DNA of 64,000 nt, taken from JABAAW01 sp965216605 (GTDB lineage: Bacteria; Pseudomonadota; Alphaproteobacteria; JABAAW01). Within the stretch, counting starts at the first letter, position 1. Every line of letters begins with the position of its first letter. Shown piece by piece: positions 16,485 to 26,013 of the stretch. Location of the stretch: the NCBI GenBank assembly GCA_965216605.1, contig CBDCGG010000002.1:434001-498000 (forward strand), given 5' to 3'. Under the pieces are notes generated by a model that saw nothing but the letters and a program-made list of their open reading frames with translations, was not told where the DNA came from and made no database searches. A program made the translations under genes and the position numbers.

Positions 16485-17824
16485 TGCTTAAGGACAAAGA
16501 TCGCATTTTCACCAACCTCTACGGGCAGGCGGGCGTTGATTTGGCGTCGTCGAAGAAGCGCGGCATTTGGGATGGCACGGCAAGTCTGGTTAAGAAGGGA
16601 CGAGAGAAAATCGTCGAGGAGATCAAAGCCTCAGGCTTGCGAGGACGCGGCGGCGCAGGATTTCCGACCGGACTGAAATGGTCTTTCATGCCTGCAAACT
16701 CTACCTTGCCCAGCTACCTCGTCGTTAATGCCGACGAATCCGAACCCGGCACTTGCAAAGACCGCGACATGATTCGTTTCGATCCGCATCGCCTGCTGGA
16801 AGGATGCCTTCTTTCCGCCGTCGGCATGGGAGTGCATCACGCCTACATCTACATCCGCGGCGAGTTTGTGCGCGAAGCGGAGGTGTTGCAGGGTGCGATT
16901 GAGGAAGCTTACGCAGCGGGCTTGCTCGGCAAGAACGCGGCGAAAAGCGGCTACGACTTCGAACTGCACTTGCATCGCGGTGCGGGAGCTTACATCTGCG
17001 GCGAAGAGACGGCGTTGTTGGAAAGTTTGGAGGGAAAGAAGGGGCAGCCGCGCTTGAAGCCGCCCTTTCCTGCCGCTTGCGGACTCTATGGTTGTCCGAC
17101 CACCGTCAACAATGTCGAGACGATCGCCGTCGTGCCGAGCATTCTGCGGCGCGGAGCTATGTGGTTTTCCTCCTTCGGACGCGACAAGAACCACGGCACA
17201 AAGGTGTTTTGTATATCGGGGCATGTGAACAAACCTTGCACCGTCGAGGAATCCATGTCGATCCCGCTGAGGGATTTGATCGAGCAACACGCGGGCGGCG
17301 TGTGCGGCGGATGGCAAAACCTGCTCGCCATCATTCCGGGCGGCTCTAGCGTGCCGCTCCTTCCGCGCACGCTATGCGAGACGGCACTGATGGATTACTC
17401 CTCCTTGGCGGAACTCAAGAGCGGATTGGGAACGGGAGCTGTGATCGTGATGGATCGCTCGACCGATATCGTGCAAGCGATCGCGCGCATAGCCCACTTC
17501 TACAAGCACGAGAGCTGCGGGCAATGCACCCCTTGCCGCGAGGGGACGGGGTGGATGTGGCGGGTGCTAGAACGCATGGTGGAGGGACGAGCCGAAATTG
17601 CCGAGATCGAGCTACTGTTGCAGGTCTCTAAACAAGTGGAGGGGCATACGATCTGCGCGCTAGGCGATGCCGCCGCTTGGCCGATCCAAGGCTTGATCCG
17701 CCACTTCCGTGGCGAGATCGTCGAGCGAATCGAAAGACGGCGATACCAAGAAAAAACTGAAGAAAAAATTGAAGAAAAGCTAGAAGAAAAGCATGAAGAG
17801 CAACAGCCCATAGCGGCGCAATAG
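16484..17824 (+). CDS. nuoF: NADH-quinone oxidoreductase subunit F
   Basis: A 446-residue subunit that binds NADH, FMN and cluster N3. 'GLRGRGGAGFPTGLKW' is the NADH/FMN glycine-rich motif, 'YICGEETALLESLEG' the FMN-contact segment, and 'ESCGQCTPCREGTGWMW' holds three of the four [4Fe-4S] cysteines. The start is the ATG overlapping the nuoE stop; an upstream in-frame extension re-reads nuoE. The C-terminus ends in an acidic/lysine tail encoded by a four-copy 12-base repeat, beyond where NuoF normally stops. Confidence 0.97.
   Translation: MLKDKDRIFTNLYGQAGVDLASSKKRGIWDGTASLVKKGREKIVEEIKASGLRGRGGAGFPTGLKWSFMPANSTLPSYLVVNADESEPGTCKDRDMIRFDPHRLLEGCLLSAVGMGVHHAYIYIRGEFVREAEVLQGAIEEAYAAGLLGKNAAKSGYDFELHLHRGAGAYICGEETALLESLEGKKGQPRLKPPFPAACGLYGCPTTVNNVETIAVVPSILRRGAMWFSSFGRDKNHGTKVFCISGHVNKPCTVEESMSIPLRDLIEQHAGGVCGGWQNLLAIIPGGSSVPLLPRTLCETALMDYSSLAELKSGLGTGAVIVMDRSTDIVQAIARIAHFYKHESCGQCTPCREGTGWMWRVLERMVEGRAEIAEIELLLQVSKQVEGHTICALGDAAAWPIQGLIRHFRGEIVERIERRRYQEKTEEKIEEKLEEKHEEQQPIAAQ
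17750..17797. repeat. 12-base tandem repeat, 4 copies, 3' end of nuoF
   Basis: Four units of the form GAAAAAACTGAA / GAAAAGCATGAA run from 17750 to 17797 and encode a repeating E-K-x-E tail just before the stop codon. The copies differ by one to four bases, so the array is not recent. Confidence 0.95.
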
Positions 17825-17873
17825 CAGCAAGCAAATCAAAGGCAATCTCAAGAGCAATCTCCAGAACAATTTT

Positions 17874-20027
17874 ATGTCCGACACAAAATCAACCCGCACT
17901 CCGAATCCCACTCCAAAGCACGCTCCAAAGCATGCTCTTGCGTCCTCTCTTGCGTCCTCTCTTGCGCCGAGCATGGTCAAGGTTCTCGTCGACGGCACGG
18001 CGCAGGAATGCGACGGGGGCATGACCGTTTTGCAGGCGTGCGAGCAGGCGGGGGCAGAGATTCCTCGCTTCTGCTATCACGACCGTCTTTCGATCGCCGG
18101 CAATTGTCGCATGTGTTTAGTTGAAGTTTCTCCTGGTCCTGCGAAACCGCAAGCCTCCTGCGCCTTGCCGATCAGCGAGGGGATGAGGATCACAACCGAT
18201 TCTCCCTCGTTGCGCGCGGCGCGTAGGGGCGTTATGGAGTTCCTGCTGATCAACCATCCGCTGGATTGTCCGATCTGCGACCAGGGCGGCGAATGCGACT
18301 TGCAAGATCAGGCGCTCGCCTACGGCTTCGACCGAAGTCGTTTCGTCGAGAACAAACGCGCTGTCGGCGAAAAGTTCATGGGGCCGCTCATCAAAACCGT
18401 CATGACGCGATGCATCCATTGCACACGCTGCGTGCGCTTTGCAAACGAAGTCGCAGGCGTAGATACGATCGGCTTGCTGGGACGCGGCGAAGAGGTGGAA
18501 ATCTCCACCTTAGAACAAACGCTCGATTCCGAGCTTTCGGGTAATGTGATCGATCTCTGCCCTGTCGGCGCGCTAACGGCGAAGCCCTCCGCCTTTCAAG
18601 CGCGCGCGTGGGAGGTCAAGAAAACCCACGGCATCGATGTCATGGATGCCGTTGGTAGCAACATCCGTATCGATAGCAAGAACGGGCGCGTCATACGAAT
18701 CCTGCCGCGCTTGCACGAAGAGGTGAACGAAGAGTGGCTCTCGGACAAGGCACGCTTCTCGTGCGACGGCTTGGCGCGACAAAGGCTGGAGAGACCCTAC
18801 GCACGCAAGGAAGGCAAGCTCACTCCTGTTTCATGGCAGGAAGCCTTGACTTTAGTCGCCAAAAAAACGACGCAGGCGGGCGCGCGCGTGGCAGCACTCG
18901 GCGGCGATCAATGCGACTTGGAATCGCTGTATGCGCTCAAAAAGCTTTTGGAAGGACAAGGCTCAACGAAGTTCGACGCAAGGCAGGGGGGAGCGCAGTT
19001 TGACCCCCGTGTGCGCAACGGCTACCTTTTCAACACGACGATCGCGCGCGTGGCAGAGACCGATGCGCTGTTGATCGTGGGCACCAACCCGCGCGAAGAT
19101 GCACCCGTTCTGAACGCGCGGCTGCGCCAAGCGTGGTTGAGCGGAGGGTTGCGGCATGCCTACGGCATCGGAGTAAGCTGCGATCTGACCTACCCTTGCA
19201 ATTGGCTTGACGACAAGGCGCAACGTCTGTCGAAGATCGTCTCTGGCAAGGACGGCGTTTTCGAAACGCTGTCTGCGGCGCGCCGTCCGCTGCTCATGCT
19301 CGGCTACGATGCCTTAGAGCGCGTAGATGGCAAGGAGATTTGGCGTTTGTGCGGTTTGATTGCAGAAAAAACCTCGATGGTTAAAGAGGAATGGAACGGC
19401 TTCAACATCCTCCACCGCGGCGCGTCGGCGGTGGGTGCTTGCGAGATCGGCTTCAACCAGGGTTTCGGCGGCGTCCAATCGCTGTTGGTCGACATTGCGC
19501 AGGGCGACATCGAGGTTGCCTTCGTGATGGAGGCAGACGATTTCGATGCAGAAGCCTTGCAGCGATGCTTCACCGTTTATATCGGACACCACGGCGAGCG
19601 CACGGCGCAGGTAGCCGATGTGATTCTACCCTCCGCCGCCTACACGGAAAAGAGCGGCACTTGGATCAACTTGGAGGGGCGCGTGCAAAAAAGCTTTGCC
19701 GCCGTCCCTCCGCCTGGCGAGGCGCAAGCAGCGTGGCGTATTCTGCGCGCGTTGTCTGATACACTGGGGGCGAAGCCTCTGTGGAACGACTTGCAAGGTT
19801 TGCGAGAGGCGTTGGTAGAAGAGTATCCCGATCTGGGCAAGTCCGATCGTCCCTTGACAGCAGCTTGGACAAGCCTCGGCAAGGTGGGGGCGTTGCGCGA
19901 AGAGGCGATCGTCGCCACACGCGACAACTACTATATGACCGACCCCGTCTCGCGCGCCTCCGAGACGATGTCCGCTTGCACGCGCGCGCGGCGCGAACTG
20001 AGAAACGCATCTTCCGCTAGTCGATGA
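17874..20027 (+). CDS. nuoG: NADH-quinone oxidoreductase subunit G
   Basis: A 717-residue 75-kDa-type subunit with several Fe-S clusters. The [2Fe-2S] ligands are in 'FCYHDRLSIAGNCRMCLVEV' and the His/Cys-type [4Fe-4S] set in 'HPLDCPICDQGGECDLQD'. A further [4Fe-4S] set is in 'TRCIHCTRCVRFANEVAG' with a distant 'DLCPVGAL'. A molybdopterin-oxidoreductase-like domain fills the rest. The first ~33 residues precede the conserved 'VKVLVDG' start and are encoded by five 12-base repeats; a start at the internal ATG 17973 would remove them. The stop overlaps nuoH (ATGA). Confidence 0.96.
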   Translation: MSDTKSTRTPNPTPKHAPKHALASSLASSLAPSMVKVLVDGTAQECDGGMTVLQACEQAGAEIPRFCYHDRLSIAGNCRMCLVEVSPGPAKPQASCALPISEGMRITTDSPSLRAARRGVMEFLLINHPLDCPICDQGGECDLQDQALAYGFDRSRFVENKRAVGEKFMGPLIKTVMTRCIHCTRCVRFANEVAGVDTIGLLGRGEEVEISTLEQTLDSELSGNVIDLCPVGALTAKPSAFQARAWEVKKTHGIDVMDAVGSNIRIDSKNGRVIRILPRLHEEVNEEWLSDKARFSCDGLARQRLERPYARKEGKLTPVSWQEALTLVAKKTTQAGARVAALGGDQCDLESLYALKKLLEGQGSTKFDARQGGAQFDPRVRNGYLFNTTIARVAETDALLIVGTNPREDAPVLNARLRQAWLSGGLRHAYGIGVSCDLTYPCNWLDDKAQRLSKIVSGKDGVFETLSAARRPLLMLGYDALERVDGKEIWRLCGLIAEKTSMVKEEWNGFNILHRGASAVGACEIGFNQGFGGVQSLLVDIAQGDIEVAFVMEADDFDAEALQRCFTVYIGHHGERTAQVADVILPSAAYTEKSGTWINLEGRVQKSFAAVPPPGEAQAAWRILRALSDTLGAKPLWNDLQGLREALVEEYPDLGKSDRPLTAAWTSLGKVGALREEAIVATRDNYYMTDPVSRASETMSACTRARRELRNASSASR
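17911..17970. repeat. 12-base tandem repeat, 5 copies, 5' end of nuoG
   Basis: Five 12-base units, two of type CTCCAAAGCAYG and three of type CTCTTGCGTCCT/CTCTTGCGCCGA, run from 17911 to 17970. They encode a Lys/His/Ala/Ser-rich leader ahead of the ferredoxin-like domain. Two different units in the same 12-base phase suggest successive duplications. Confidence 0.93.
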
Positions 20028-21040
20028 CCTCCTTTTCTTTCTCCTCGCTGTGGCAGCAACAATTTTTGCCAATGCTTTTGCTGGTCGCGCTCGCCGCCGC
20101 GGTCATGTTTGGGGTTGTGATCGCGGTCGCCTATCTGATTTACGCAGAACGGAAAATCTTGGGTTGGATGCAACGCCGCCGCGGTCCGAACACCGTCGGT
20201 CCCTTCGGCTTGTTGCAACCCTTCGCCGATGCCTTGAAGCTGATTTTCAAAGAACCCCTGCTACCGACTGGTGTCGATCGTATCGTCTTCCTGTGCGCAC
20301 CGATTCTGACCTTCGCGCTCGCGTTGGGCGCGTGGGCGGTGATTCCCATCGGCGCGGGGCTGGTGTTCGCCGATGTGAACGCAGGGATTCTCTACCTCTT
20401 CGCGCTCTCGTCGCTGGGCGTCTACGGCATCATGATGGGGGGGTGGGCGTCGAACTCGCAGTACCCGTTTTTGGGCGCGATGCGCTCAGCTGCACAAATG
20501 GTGTCGTACGAGATCGCCATCGGCTTTGTCATCGTGTCGGTGCTTGTCATGGCGGGCTCGCTCAACCTCAGCCGTATCGTCGAGGCGCAGCAATCGCTAT
20601 GGTTCATCGTGCCGCTGTTTCCGATGGCGATCGTCTTCTTTATCGCCGGTCTTGCCGAGACGAATCGTGCACCCTTCGATCTGCCTGAGAGCGAAAGCGA
20701 GTTGGTGTCGGGGTTCAATGTCGAATACTCAGGGATGGTCTTTGCGCTCTTCTTCTTGGGCGAGTATGCCAACATGATTCTGATCGCAGCAACGGCTACG
20801 CTCTTCTTCTTGGGAGGGTGGCTGCCGCCGATCGATTCCGAACCCTTCGTCTCGATTCCGCCGCCCGTATGGTTTATGCTGAAGGTGTGCGCGTTGCTGT
20901 TCCTCTTCTTGTGGGTCAGGGCGACCTTTCCTCGCTATCGCTACGACCAGCTGATGCGCTTGGGATGGAAGATCTTCCTGCCGCTCACCTTGCTGTGGGT
21001 TGCTCTTGTCTCTAGCGTCGTCTACTTCTTCGACCTGTAA
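20024..21040 (+). CDS. nuoH: NADH-quinone oxidoreductase subunit H
   Basis: A 338-residue multi-helix membrane subunit that joins the arm to the membrane and forms part of the quinone channel. 'ERKILGWMQRRRGPNTVGPFGLLQPFADALKL', 'AETNRAPFDLPESESELVSGFNVEYSGM' and 'RATFPRYRYDQLMRLGWK' are the conserved cytoplasmic loops. Its ATG overlaps the nuoG stop by four bases. Confidence 0.98.
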   Translation: MTSFSFSSLWQQQFLPMLLLVALAAAVMFGVVIAVAYLIYAERKILGWMQRRRGPNTVGPFGLLQPFADALKLIFKEPLLPTGVDRIVFLCAPILTFALALGAWAVIPIGAGLVFADVNAGILYLFALSSLGVYGIMMGGWASNSQYPFLGAMRSAAQMVSYEIAIGFVIVSVLVMAGSLNLSRIVEAQQSLWFIVPLFPMAIVFFIAGLAETNRAPFDLPESESELVSGFNVEYSGMVFALFFLGEYANMILIAATATLFFLGGWLPPIDSEPFVSIPPPVWFMLKVCALLFLFLWVRATFPRYRYDQLMRLGWKIFLPLTLLWVALVSSVVYFFDL

Positions 21041-21056
21041 CCTTGAACTACACTTT

Positions 21057-21545
21057 ATGTCCTTTCTATTAAAACACCTGCGTGCTTTCCTGCTGCTCGA
21101 ATTGTTGCAGGGGATGTGGCTTACTTTTCGCTCGATGTTTCGCCCGAAGCATACGCTGAACTACCCTTACGAGAAGGGGCCGCTCAGTCCTCGGTTTCGC
21201 GGCGAACACGCCTTGCGACGCTATCCGAATGGCGAAGAGCGTTGCATCGCTTGTAAATTGTGCGAGGCGGTCTGCCCTGCGCAAGCGATCACGATCGATT
21301 CCGAGCCGCGCGACGACGGCTCTCGCCGCGCTACACGCTACGATATCGACATGACGAAGTGCATCTACTGCGGCTTGTGTCAGGAAGCCTGCCCTGTGGA
21401 TGCGATCGTCCAAGGACCCAACTTCGAGTTCGCTACCGAAACGCGCGAAGAGCTTTTCTACGACAAGGCAAAGCTGTTGGACAACGGCGATCGCTGGGAA
21501 GAAGCGTTGGCTGCCAATCTGAAACGCGATGCGTCCTATCGATAG
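21057..21545 (+). CDS. nuoI: NADH-quinone oxidoreductase subunit I
   Basis: A 162-residue ferredoxin-like subunit with clusters N6a and N6b. Two CxxCxxCxxxCP motifs are visible: 'CIACKLCEAVCP' and 'CIYCGLCQEACP'. The ATG at 21057 gives the usual 162-163-residue length; the open frame extends upstream into nuoH and is not used. Confidence 0.97.
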   Translation: MSFLLKHLRAFLLLELLQGMWLTFRSMFRPKHTLNYPYEKGPLSPRFRGEHALRRYPNGEERCIACKLCEAVCPAQAITIDSEPRDDGSRRATRYDIDMTKCIYCGLCQEACPVDAIVQGPNFEFATETREELFYDKAKLLDNGDRWEEALAANLKRDASYR

Positions 21546-21549
21546 TGGC

Positions 21550-22251
21550 ATGATCGTTGCACTTTCTCCGTTCCAACTGATCGAAGGACTTGTCTTCTTC
21601 GCCTTCGCCGCCGTGATCACGAGTTGCGCGCTGGGTGTTGTCGTCGTGCGCAACCCTGTTCATGCCGTGCTGCTGATGGTGGCTGCTTTCTTCTCCAGCG
21701 CGGCGCTGTTCGTGATGCAGGGCGCGGAGTTCCTCGGATTGTTGTTGATCATCGTCTATGTGGGCGCGATCGCCGTCCTGTTCCTCTTCGTCGTCATGAT
21801 GCTCGACATTCGCGTCGTCGCCGCCGCGAAAAGCCGTCGCAAGCATTTGCCGCTCGCTATCGTGGTGGCAGGCTTGTTGCTTGCAGAACTCGCCGCCGTT
21901 GTGATGCTGGACACAAGTCGAACGCCACCTGCTCCACAGGCAATCGTCCAACCCTCTGTCCAACCCTCTCCCTTCACCGCCCCCTTCACGGCAGCACCAC
22001 GCCCGCTGCTCGACAACACGACCGAACTAGGGTTGCTCCTCTATTCCGACTACCTCGTCATCTTTGAAATTGCGGGCTTGCTGCTGCTGCTCGCGATGCT
22101 GGGTGCTATCGTGCTGACGCATCGCAAACGCGAGGGCGTTGCGCGACAAGACTTCACCTTGCAGCAGGAGCGCGTCGAGAAAGCACGGCTTGTTAAGGTC
22201 GCGTCGGTCAAGGTCGCCTCGGTCACGGTCGCCCCGAAAGGCGAGGGTTAA
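21550..22251 (+). CDS. nuoJ: NADH-quinone oxidoreductase subunit J
   Basis: A 233-residue membrane subunit with five hydrophobic helices. 'RNPVHAVLLMVAAFFSSAALF' and 'EFLGLLLIIVYVGAIAVLFLFVVMML' hold the pi-bulge helix region involved in conformational coupling. Two repeat-derived inserts are present: a Pro-rich loop VQPSVQPSPFTAPFTA between helices and a C-terminal KVASVKVASVTVA tail. The start at 21550 lies 4 bases past the nuoI stop. Confidence 0.95.
   Translation: MIVALSPFQLIEGLVFFAFAAVITSCALGVVVVRNPVHAVLLMVAAFFSSAALFVMQGAEFLGLLLIIVYVGAIAVLFLFVVMMLDIRVVAAAKSRRKHLPLAIVVAGLLLAELAAVVMLDTSRTPPAPQAIVQPSVQPSPFTAPFTAAPRPLLDNTTELGLLLYSDYLVIFEIAGLLLLLAMLGAIVLTHRKREGVARQDFTLQQERVEKARLVKVASVKVASVTVAPKGEG
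21946..21993. repeat. Two adjacent 12-base tandem duplications in nuoJ
   Basis: GTCCAACCCTCT is present twice (21946-21969), followed at once by CCCTTCACCGCC and CCCTTCACGGCA (21970-21993). They encode VQPSVQPS and PFTAPFTA in a periplasmic or cytoplasmic loop. Confidence 0.95.
22195..22236. repeat. 15-base tandem repeat at the 3' end of nuoJ
   Basis: AAGGTCGCGTCGGTC and AAGGTCGCCTCGGTC are followed by a partial third copy (ACGGTCGCCCCG), encoding KVASVKVASVTVAP just before the stop. Confidence 0.92.
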
Positions 22252-22254
22252 AGT

Positions 22255-22587
22255 ATGTCTGCCACGCTTGAGTTCTTGCTACCTATCGGCTTACCGCACT
22301 ATGTGCTGTTAAGCTCGACTCTTTTTGTTATTGGCATGCTGGGACTTTTTCTGAATCGTCGGCATGTTATCGTCATCTTGATGGCGGTCGAGTTGCTTTT
22401 CTTGGCAGCGAGCATGAACTTCATCGCCTTCTCGACAGCGACGGGCGACTTGACCGGACAAGTGTTCGCGCTTTTCATTCTTGCAACGGCAGCGGCCGAG
22501 GTGACGATTGGTTTGGCGATTCTCGTCGTCTACTACCGCAATCGCGCCTCGATTTCGATCGACGACATCTCCAACCTCAAGGGCTGA
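22255..22587 (+). CDS. nuoK: NADH-quinone oxidoreductase subunit K
   Basis: A 110-residue subunit with three membrane helices. The conserved helix glutamates are in 'ILMAVELLFLAASMNF' and 'AAAEVTIGLAILV'. It lies 3 bases after nuoJ and 14 bases before nuoL. Confidence 0.97.
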   Translation: MSATLEFLLPIGLPHYVLLSSTLFVIGMLGLFLNRRHVIVILMAVELLFLAASMNFIAFSTATGDLTGQVFALFILATAAAEVTIGLAILVVYYRNRASISIDDISNLKG

Positions 22588-22601
22588 CAGCGCGCCGACC
22601 G

Positions 22602-24530
22602 ATGATCGCAGCTATTCCGCTTCTGCCTCTTTGCGCCGCCTTGATCGTCGGCTTGTCGTCGCGCCGCATCGGCGATGCGCTCGCGCTCTTCATCACCTGC
22701 CTGTTCATGCTCGTTGCCACCGCCATCGCGTTGCGACTCTGCTTTTCCGTTGTCGTACAGGATGTCGAGAAAACAATCACGCTCGCGCCATGGTTTAACC
22801 TCGGCAATGTCGAGGTCGCTTGGGCAATGCGCATCGACACGCTGTCTGTGGTCATGATGGTGGTGGTCTGTTTGATCTCGACTTTGGTGCATATCTATTC
22901 GGCAGGCTATATGCACGGAGATGCATCGCTGCCGCGCTTCATGGCGTACCTCAGCCTGTTCACCTTCTTTATGCTGGCGTTGGTGTCCGCCGACAATCTG
23001 TTGCAAATGTTCTTCGGCTGGGAAGGCGTAGGGCTCGCCTCGTACCTGCTGATCGGCTACTGGCATCACAAGGACAGCGCTGCGCGCGCGGGGGTTAAAG
23101 CGTTTCTGGTCAATCGTATCGGTGACTTCGGCTTTGTGCTGGGGATCTGCGCCACCTATGCCATGTTCGACACCTTAGTTTTCAGCGAAATTTTCGCGCG
23201 CGTTCCCGATGTGCTGGGGCAGAAGTTTTCCTTCTTCGGCTGGCAGATCGAGGCTGTGACGGCGATCTGCCTCTTGCTTTTCGTGGGGGCGATGGGCAAA
23301 TCGGCGCAGCTGGGATTGCACATTTGGCTACCCGATGCGATGGAAGGTCCTACGCCAGTGAGCGCGCTGATTCACGCCGCCACGATGGTCACGGCGGGAG
23401 TTTTCATGCTGTGTCGTATGTCGGGTTTGTTCGAGTATTCGGAGGACGCGCTGGCGATCATCGCTTGTTTCGGTGCTGCGACGGCGGTGTTTGCGGCGAC
23501 GATTGCGGTCGTGCAAAACGATCTAAAGCGCGTTATCGCCTATTCGACCTGTTCGCAGTTGGGCTATATGGTTTTGGCGGTGGGCTTGTCGGCTTACGGA
23601 GCGGCGATGTTCCACTTGACGACGCACGCCTTTTTCAAAGCCTTGCTTTTCTTGGCGGCGGGCTCGTTGATCCACGCGCTCGCCGGCGAGCAGGACATGC
23701 GCAAGATGGGGGGGTTGCGAGCGATGATTCCTCTGACTTACCTGTTGTTTTGGGTGGGAGTGTTGGCACTGATCGGGGTTCCTATTTTTTCAGGCTTTTA
23801 TTCTAAGGACATCATCATCGAGGCTGCCTGGGCAAGCCACACGATTGTGGGCTTGGTCGCCTTTGCGCTTGCCAACTTGGGCGTGTTGCTCACCGCCTGC
23901 TACGCGACGCGGATGCTTGTGATGAGTTTCCATCACCGCCCTCGTTTCGGGGAGAAGACGATGTCGCATGTCCATGAATCGCCACCTACGATGTCGATTC
24001 CGCTCCTTCTGCTGGCTTGCGGCGCGATCGGCTCGGGGTATCTTCTGAAGGAGTGGTTTGTCGGCAACAGCTCGGATGCTTTTTGGCGTGGTAGCATCTT
24101 TGTCGAAGACTATCACACCGCGCTTTTGGACGCGCATCACGCGCCGCGCTGGGTCAAATCCTTGCCGCTCTTTCTTGCCGTTTTGGGTGTCGCTTTGGGA
24201 CTTTTGTTCTACCAAATTTTCACGACTCTACCCGCCCGCCTCGCGCGTCTTATGCGTCCGCTCTATCGTTTCCTCTGCGAGCAGTGGTATATTGAAGCCT
24301 TGTATCGCGTGCTGTTCCTGAAAAGCACCTTCGCCTTGGCGCGTCTGTTGTGGCATGGCGGCGATCAAAAGACGATCGATGCGCTCGGTCCCGACGGACT
24401 CAGTTCTGTCGTGCGCTGGCTGGGAGGACGCATCCGTCTTTTGCAAAGCGGCTATGTCTACCACTACGTGTTCGCGGTCTTGACAGGCGTGGTGGTGTTG
24501 GGAGCCTTCGCCGTGGCGCGCCATCTCTGA
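22602..24530 (+). CDS. nuoL: NADH-quinone oxidoreductase subunit L
   Basis: A 642-residue antiporter-like proton-pumping subunit at the distal end of the membrane arm. 'FFGWEGVGLASYLLIGYWHHK' contains the helix-5 glutamate and 'LHIWLPDAMEGPTPVSALIHAATMVTAGVFMLCR' the broken-helix lysine/histidine channel. The long C-terminal region holds the lateral helix. Its stop overlaps the nuoM start (TGATG). Confidence 0.98.
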   Translation: MIAAIPLLPLCAALIVGLSSRRIGDALALFITCLFMLVATAIALRLCFSVVVQDVEKTITLAPWFNLGNVEVAWAMRIDTLSVVMMVVVCLISTLVHIYSAGYMHGDASLPRFMAYLSLFTFFMLALVSADNLLQMFFGWEGVGLASYLLIGYWHHKDSAARAGVKAFLVNRIGDFGFVLGICATYAMFDTLVFSEIFARVPDVLGQKFSFFGWQIEAVTAICLLLFVGAMGKSAQLGLHIWLPDAMEGPTPVSALIHAATMVTAGVFMLCRMSGLFEYSEDALAIIACFGAATAVFAATIAVVQNDLKRVIAYSTCSQLGYMVLAVGLSAYGAAMFHLTTHAFFKALLFLAAGSLIHALAGEQDMRKMGGLRAMIPLTYLLFWVGVLALIGVPIFSGFYSKDIIIEAAWASHTIVGLVAFALANLGVLLTACYATRMLVMSFHHRPRFGEKTMSHVHESPPTMSIPLLLLACGAIGSGYLLKEWFVGNSSDAFWRGSIFVEDYHTALLDAHHAPRWVKSLPLFLAVLGVALGLLFYQIFTTLPARLARLMRPLYRFLCEQWYIEALYRVLFLKSTFALARLLWHGGDQKTIDALGPDGLSSVVRWLGGRIRLLQSGYVYHYVFAVLTGVVVLGAFAVARHL

Positions 24531-26013
24531 TGGATTCTTGGCCTCTACTTTCGACGATCATCTTCCTGCCGCTGCTGGGAGCAGTGTTGCTGACGCTCAT
24601 CCGCGGACAGGAAAACGATGTCGCGCTGGCAGCGAAGGCAACGGCGTTGTGGGTTGCGATGTCGACCTTTATTCTGACGCTCGTCCTTTGGTACGCCTTC
24701 GATCCAAAGATCGAGGGCTTCCAGTTCAGCGAATCGAAAACATGGATTCCCTTATCGGATATCGGCTATCGCGTGGGCGTCGATGGCATTTCTCTGTTCT
24801 TCGTTGTGCTGACGAGTTTCCTGACGGTGTTGTGTATTCTCGCCAGCTGGCGTTCTGTTGCCAATTCTGTTGCTAAGCGCGTGCGCGCCTTCATGGTTGC
24901 TTTTCTGGTGCTGGAAAGCCTCTCGTTGGGAGCGTTCTTGGCGACCGACACTGTGCTGTTCTATCTGTTTTTTGAGAGCGTGCTGTTGCCGATGTTCTAC
25001 ATTATCGGCGTGTGGGGCGGGGAGCGACGGGTTTATGCCGCGTTCAAATTTTTCCTCTACACGCTGCTCGGCTCGCTGCTGATGCTGCTCTCGATTATTT
25101 CGCTGGCTTGGATCGGGGGAACGACCTCCTTGGAGGAACTCATGCAGACGGAGTTTTCTCCCGCGTTGCAGAAAATTCTGTGGCTGGGCTTCTTCGCCTC
25201 GTTCGCCGTTAAAACACCGATGTGGCCGTTTCACACATGGCTTCCCGACGCGCATGTCGAGGCTCCAACGGCGGGCTCTGTCATGCTTGCGGGGTTGCTG
25301 TTGAAGATGGGCGGCTACGGCTTCTTGCGCTTCTGCCTACCGATTCTGCCTGATGCCTCGCTGTTTACGCGCCGTTGGTGTTTGCCCTCTCTGGGATCGC
25401 GGTCGTCTATGCGTCGTTGATCGCCCTCGTTCAGACGGACATAAAAAAGCTGATCGCCTATTCTTCGGTCGCCCACATGGGCTTTGTGACGGCGGGACTT
25501 TTCGCCAACAACGCACAAGCTCTCTCTGGCGCGGTCATGCAAATGATTAGCCATGGTCTTGTCTCGGCGGCACTCTTTCTGTGCGTTGGCATCCTTTACG
25601 AGCGCGCGAAAACGCGCGACATCGGTGCTTTCCGCGCGGTCGTGCAGCCGATGCCCGTCTATGCACGCTTGATGATGGTCTTTACGCTCGCTTCGATCGG
25701 CTTGCCCGGCACCAGCGGTTTCATCGGAGAAATTCTCACGCTACTCGGCGTGTTTCGCGCCTCACCTGCCACGGCGTGGGTTTTGGCGCTCGGCATGATC
25801 TTGAGTGCCGGCTACATGCTCCACCTTTATCGCCGCGTCTTCTTCGGCGAGGGCGAAGCCCAACCTACTGCGCTTTATGATTTGCATGCGCGTGAGAATG
25901 TCATTCTCACCTCGCTAGTGCTGCCTGTCCTTTGGATCGGCTTGTATCCGATGCCCTTTTTGCGGATCGTCTCAACGCCGCTGCTGCCGATCATAGGCTT
26001 GACGACACCATGA
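24530..26013 (+). pseudogene. nuoM: NADH-quinone oxidoreductase subunit M, interrupted by a one-base frameshift
   Basis: The first frame (from ATG 24530) runs 'MDSWPLLSTIIFLPLLGAVLL' through 'FLFFESVLLPMFYIIGVWGG' and 'HTWLPDAHVEAPTAGSVMLAGLLLKMGGYG' to 'LPDASLF', then becomes nonsense and stops at 25420. The other frame picks up at once with 'YAPLVFALSGIAVVYASLIALVQTDIKKLIAYSSVAHMG' and reaches a normal NuoM end at 26013. One extra T in the run at 25364-25366 would restore 'DASLFYAPLVF'. Together the parts give about 494 residues, the usual length. The site is not a slippery sequence. If the lesion is real, complex I loses a pumping subunit; every other nuo gene is intact, so a base-calling error is at least as likely. 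Confidence 0.93.
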
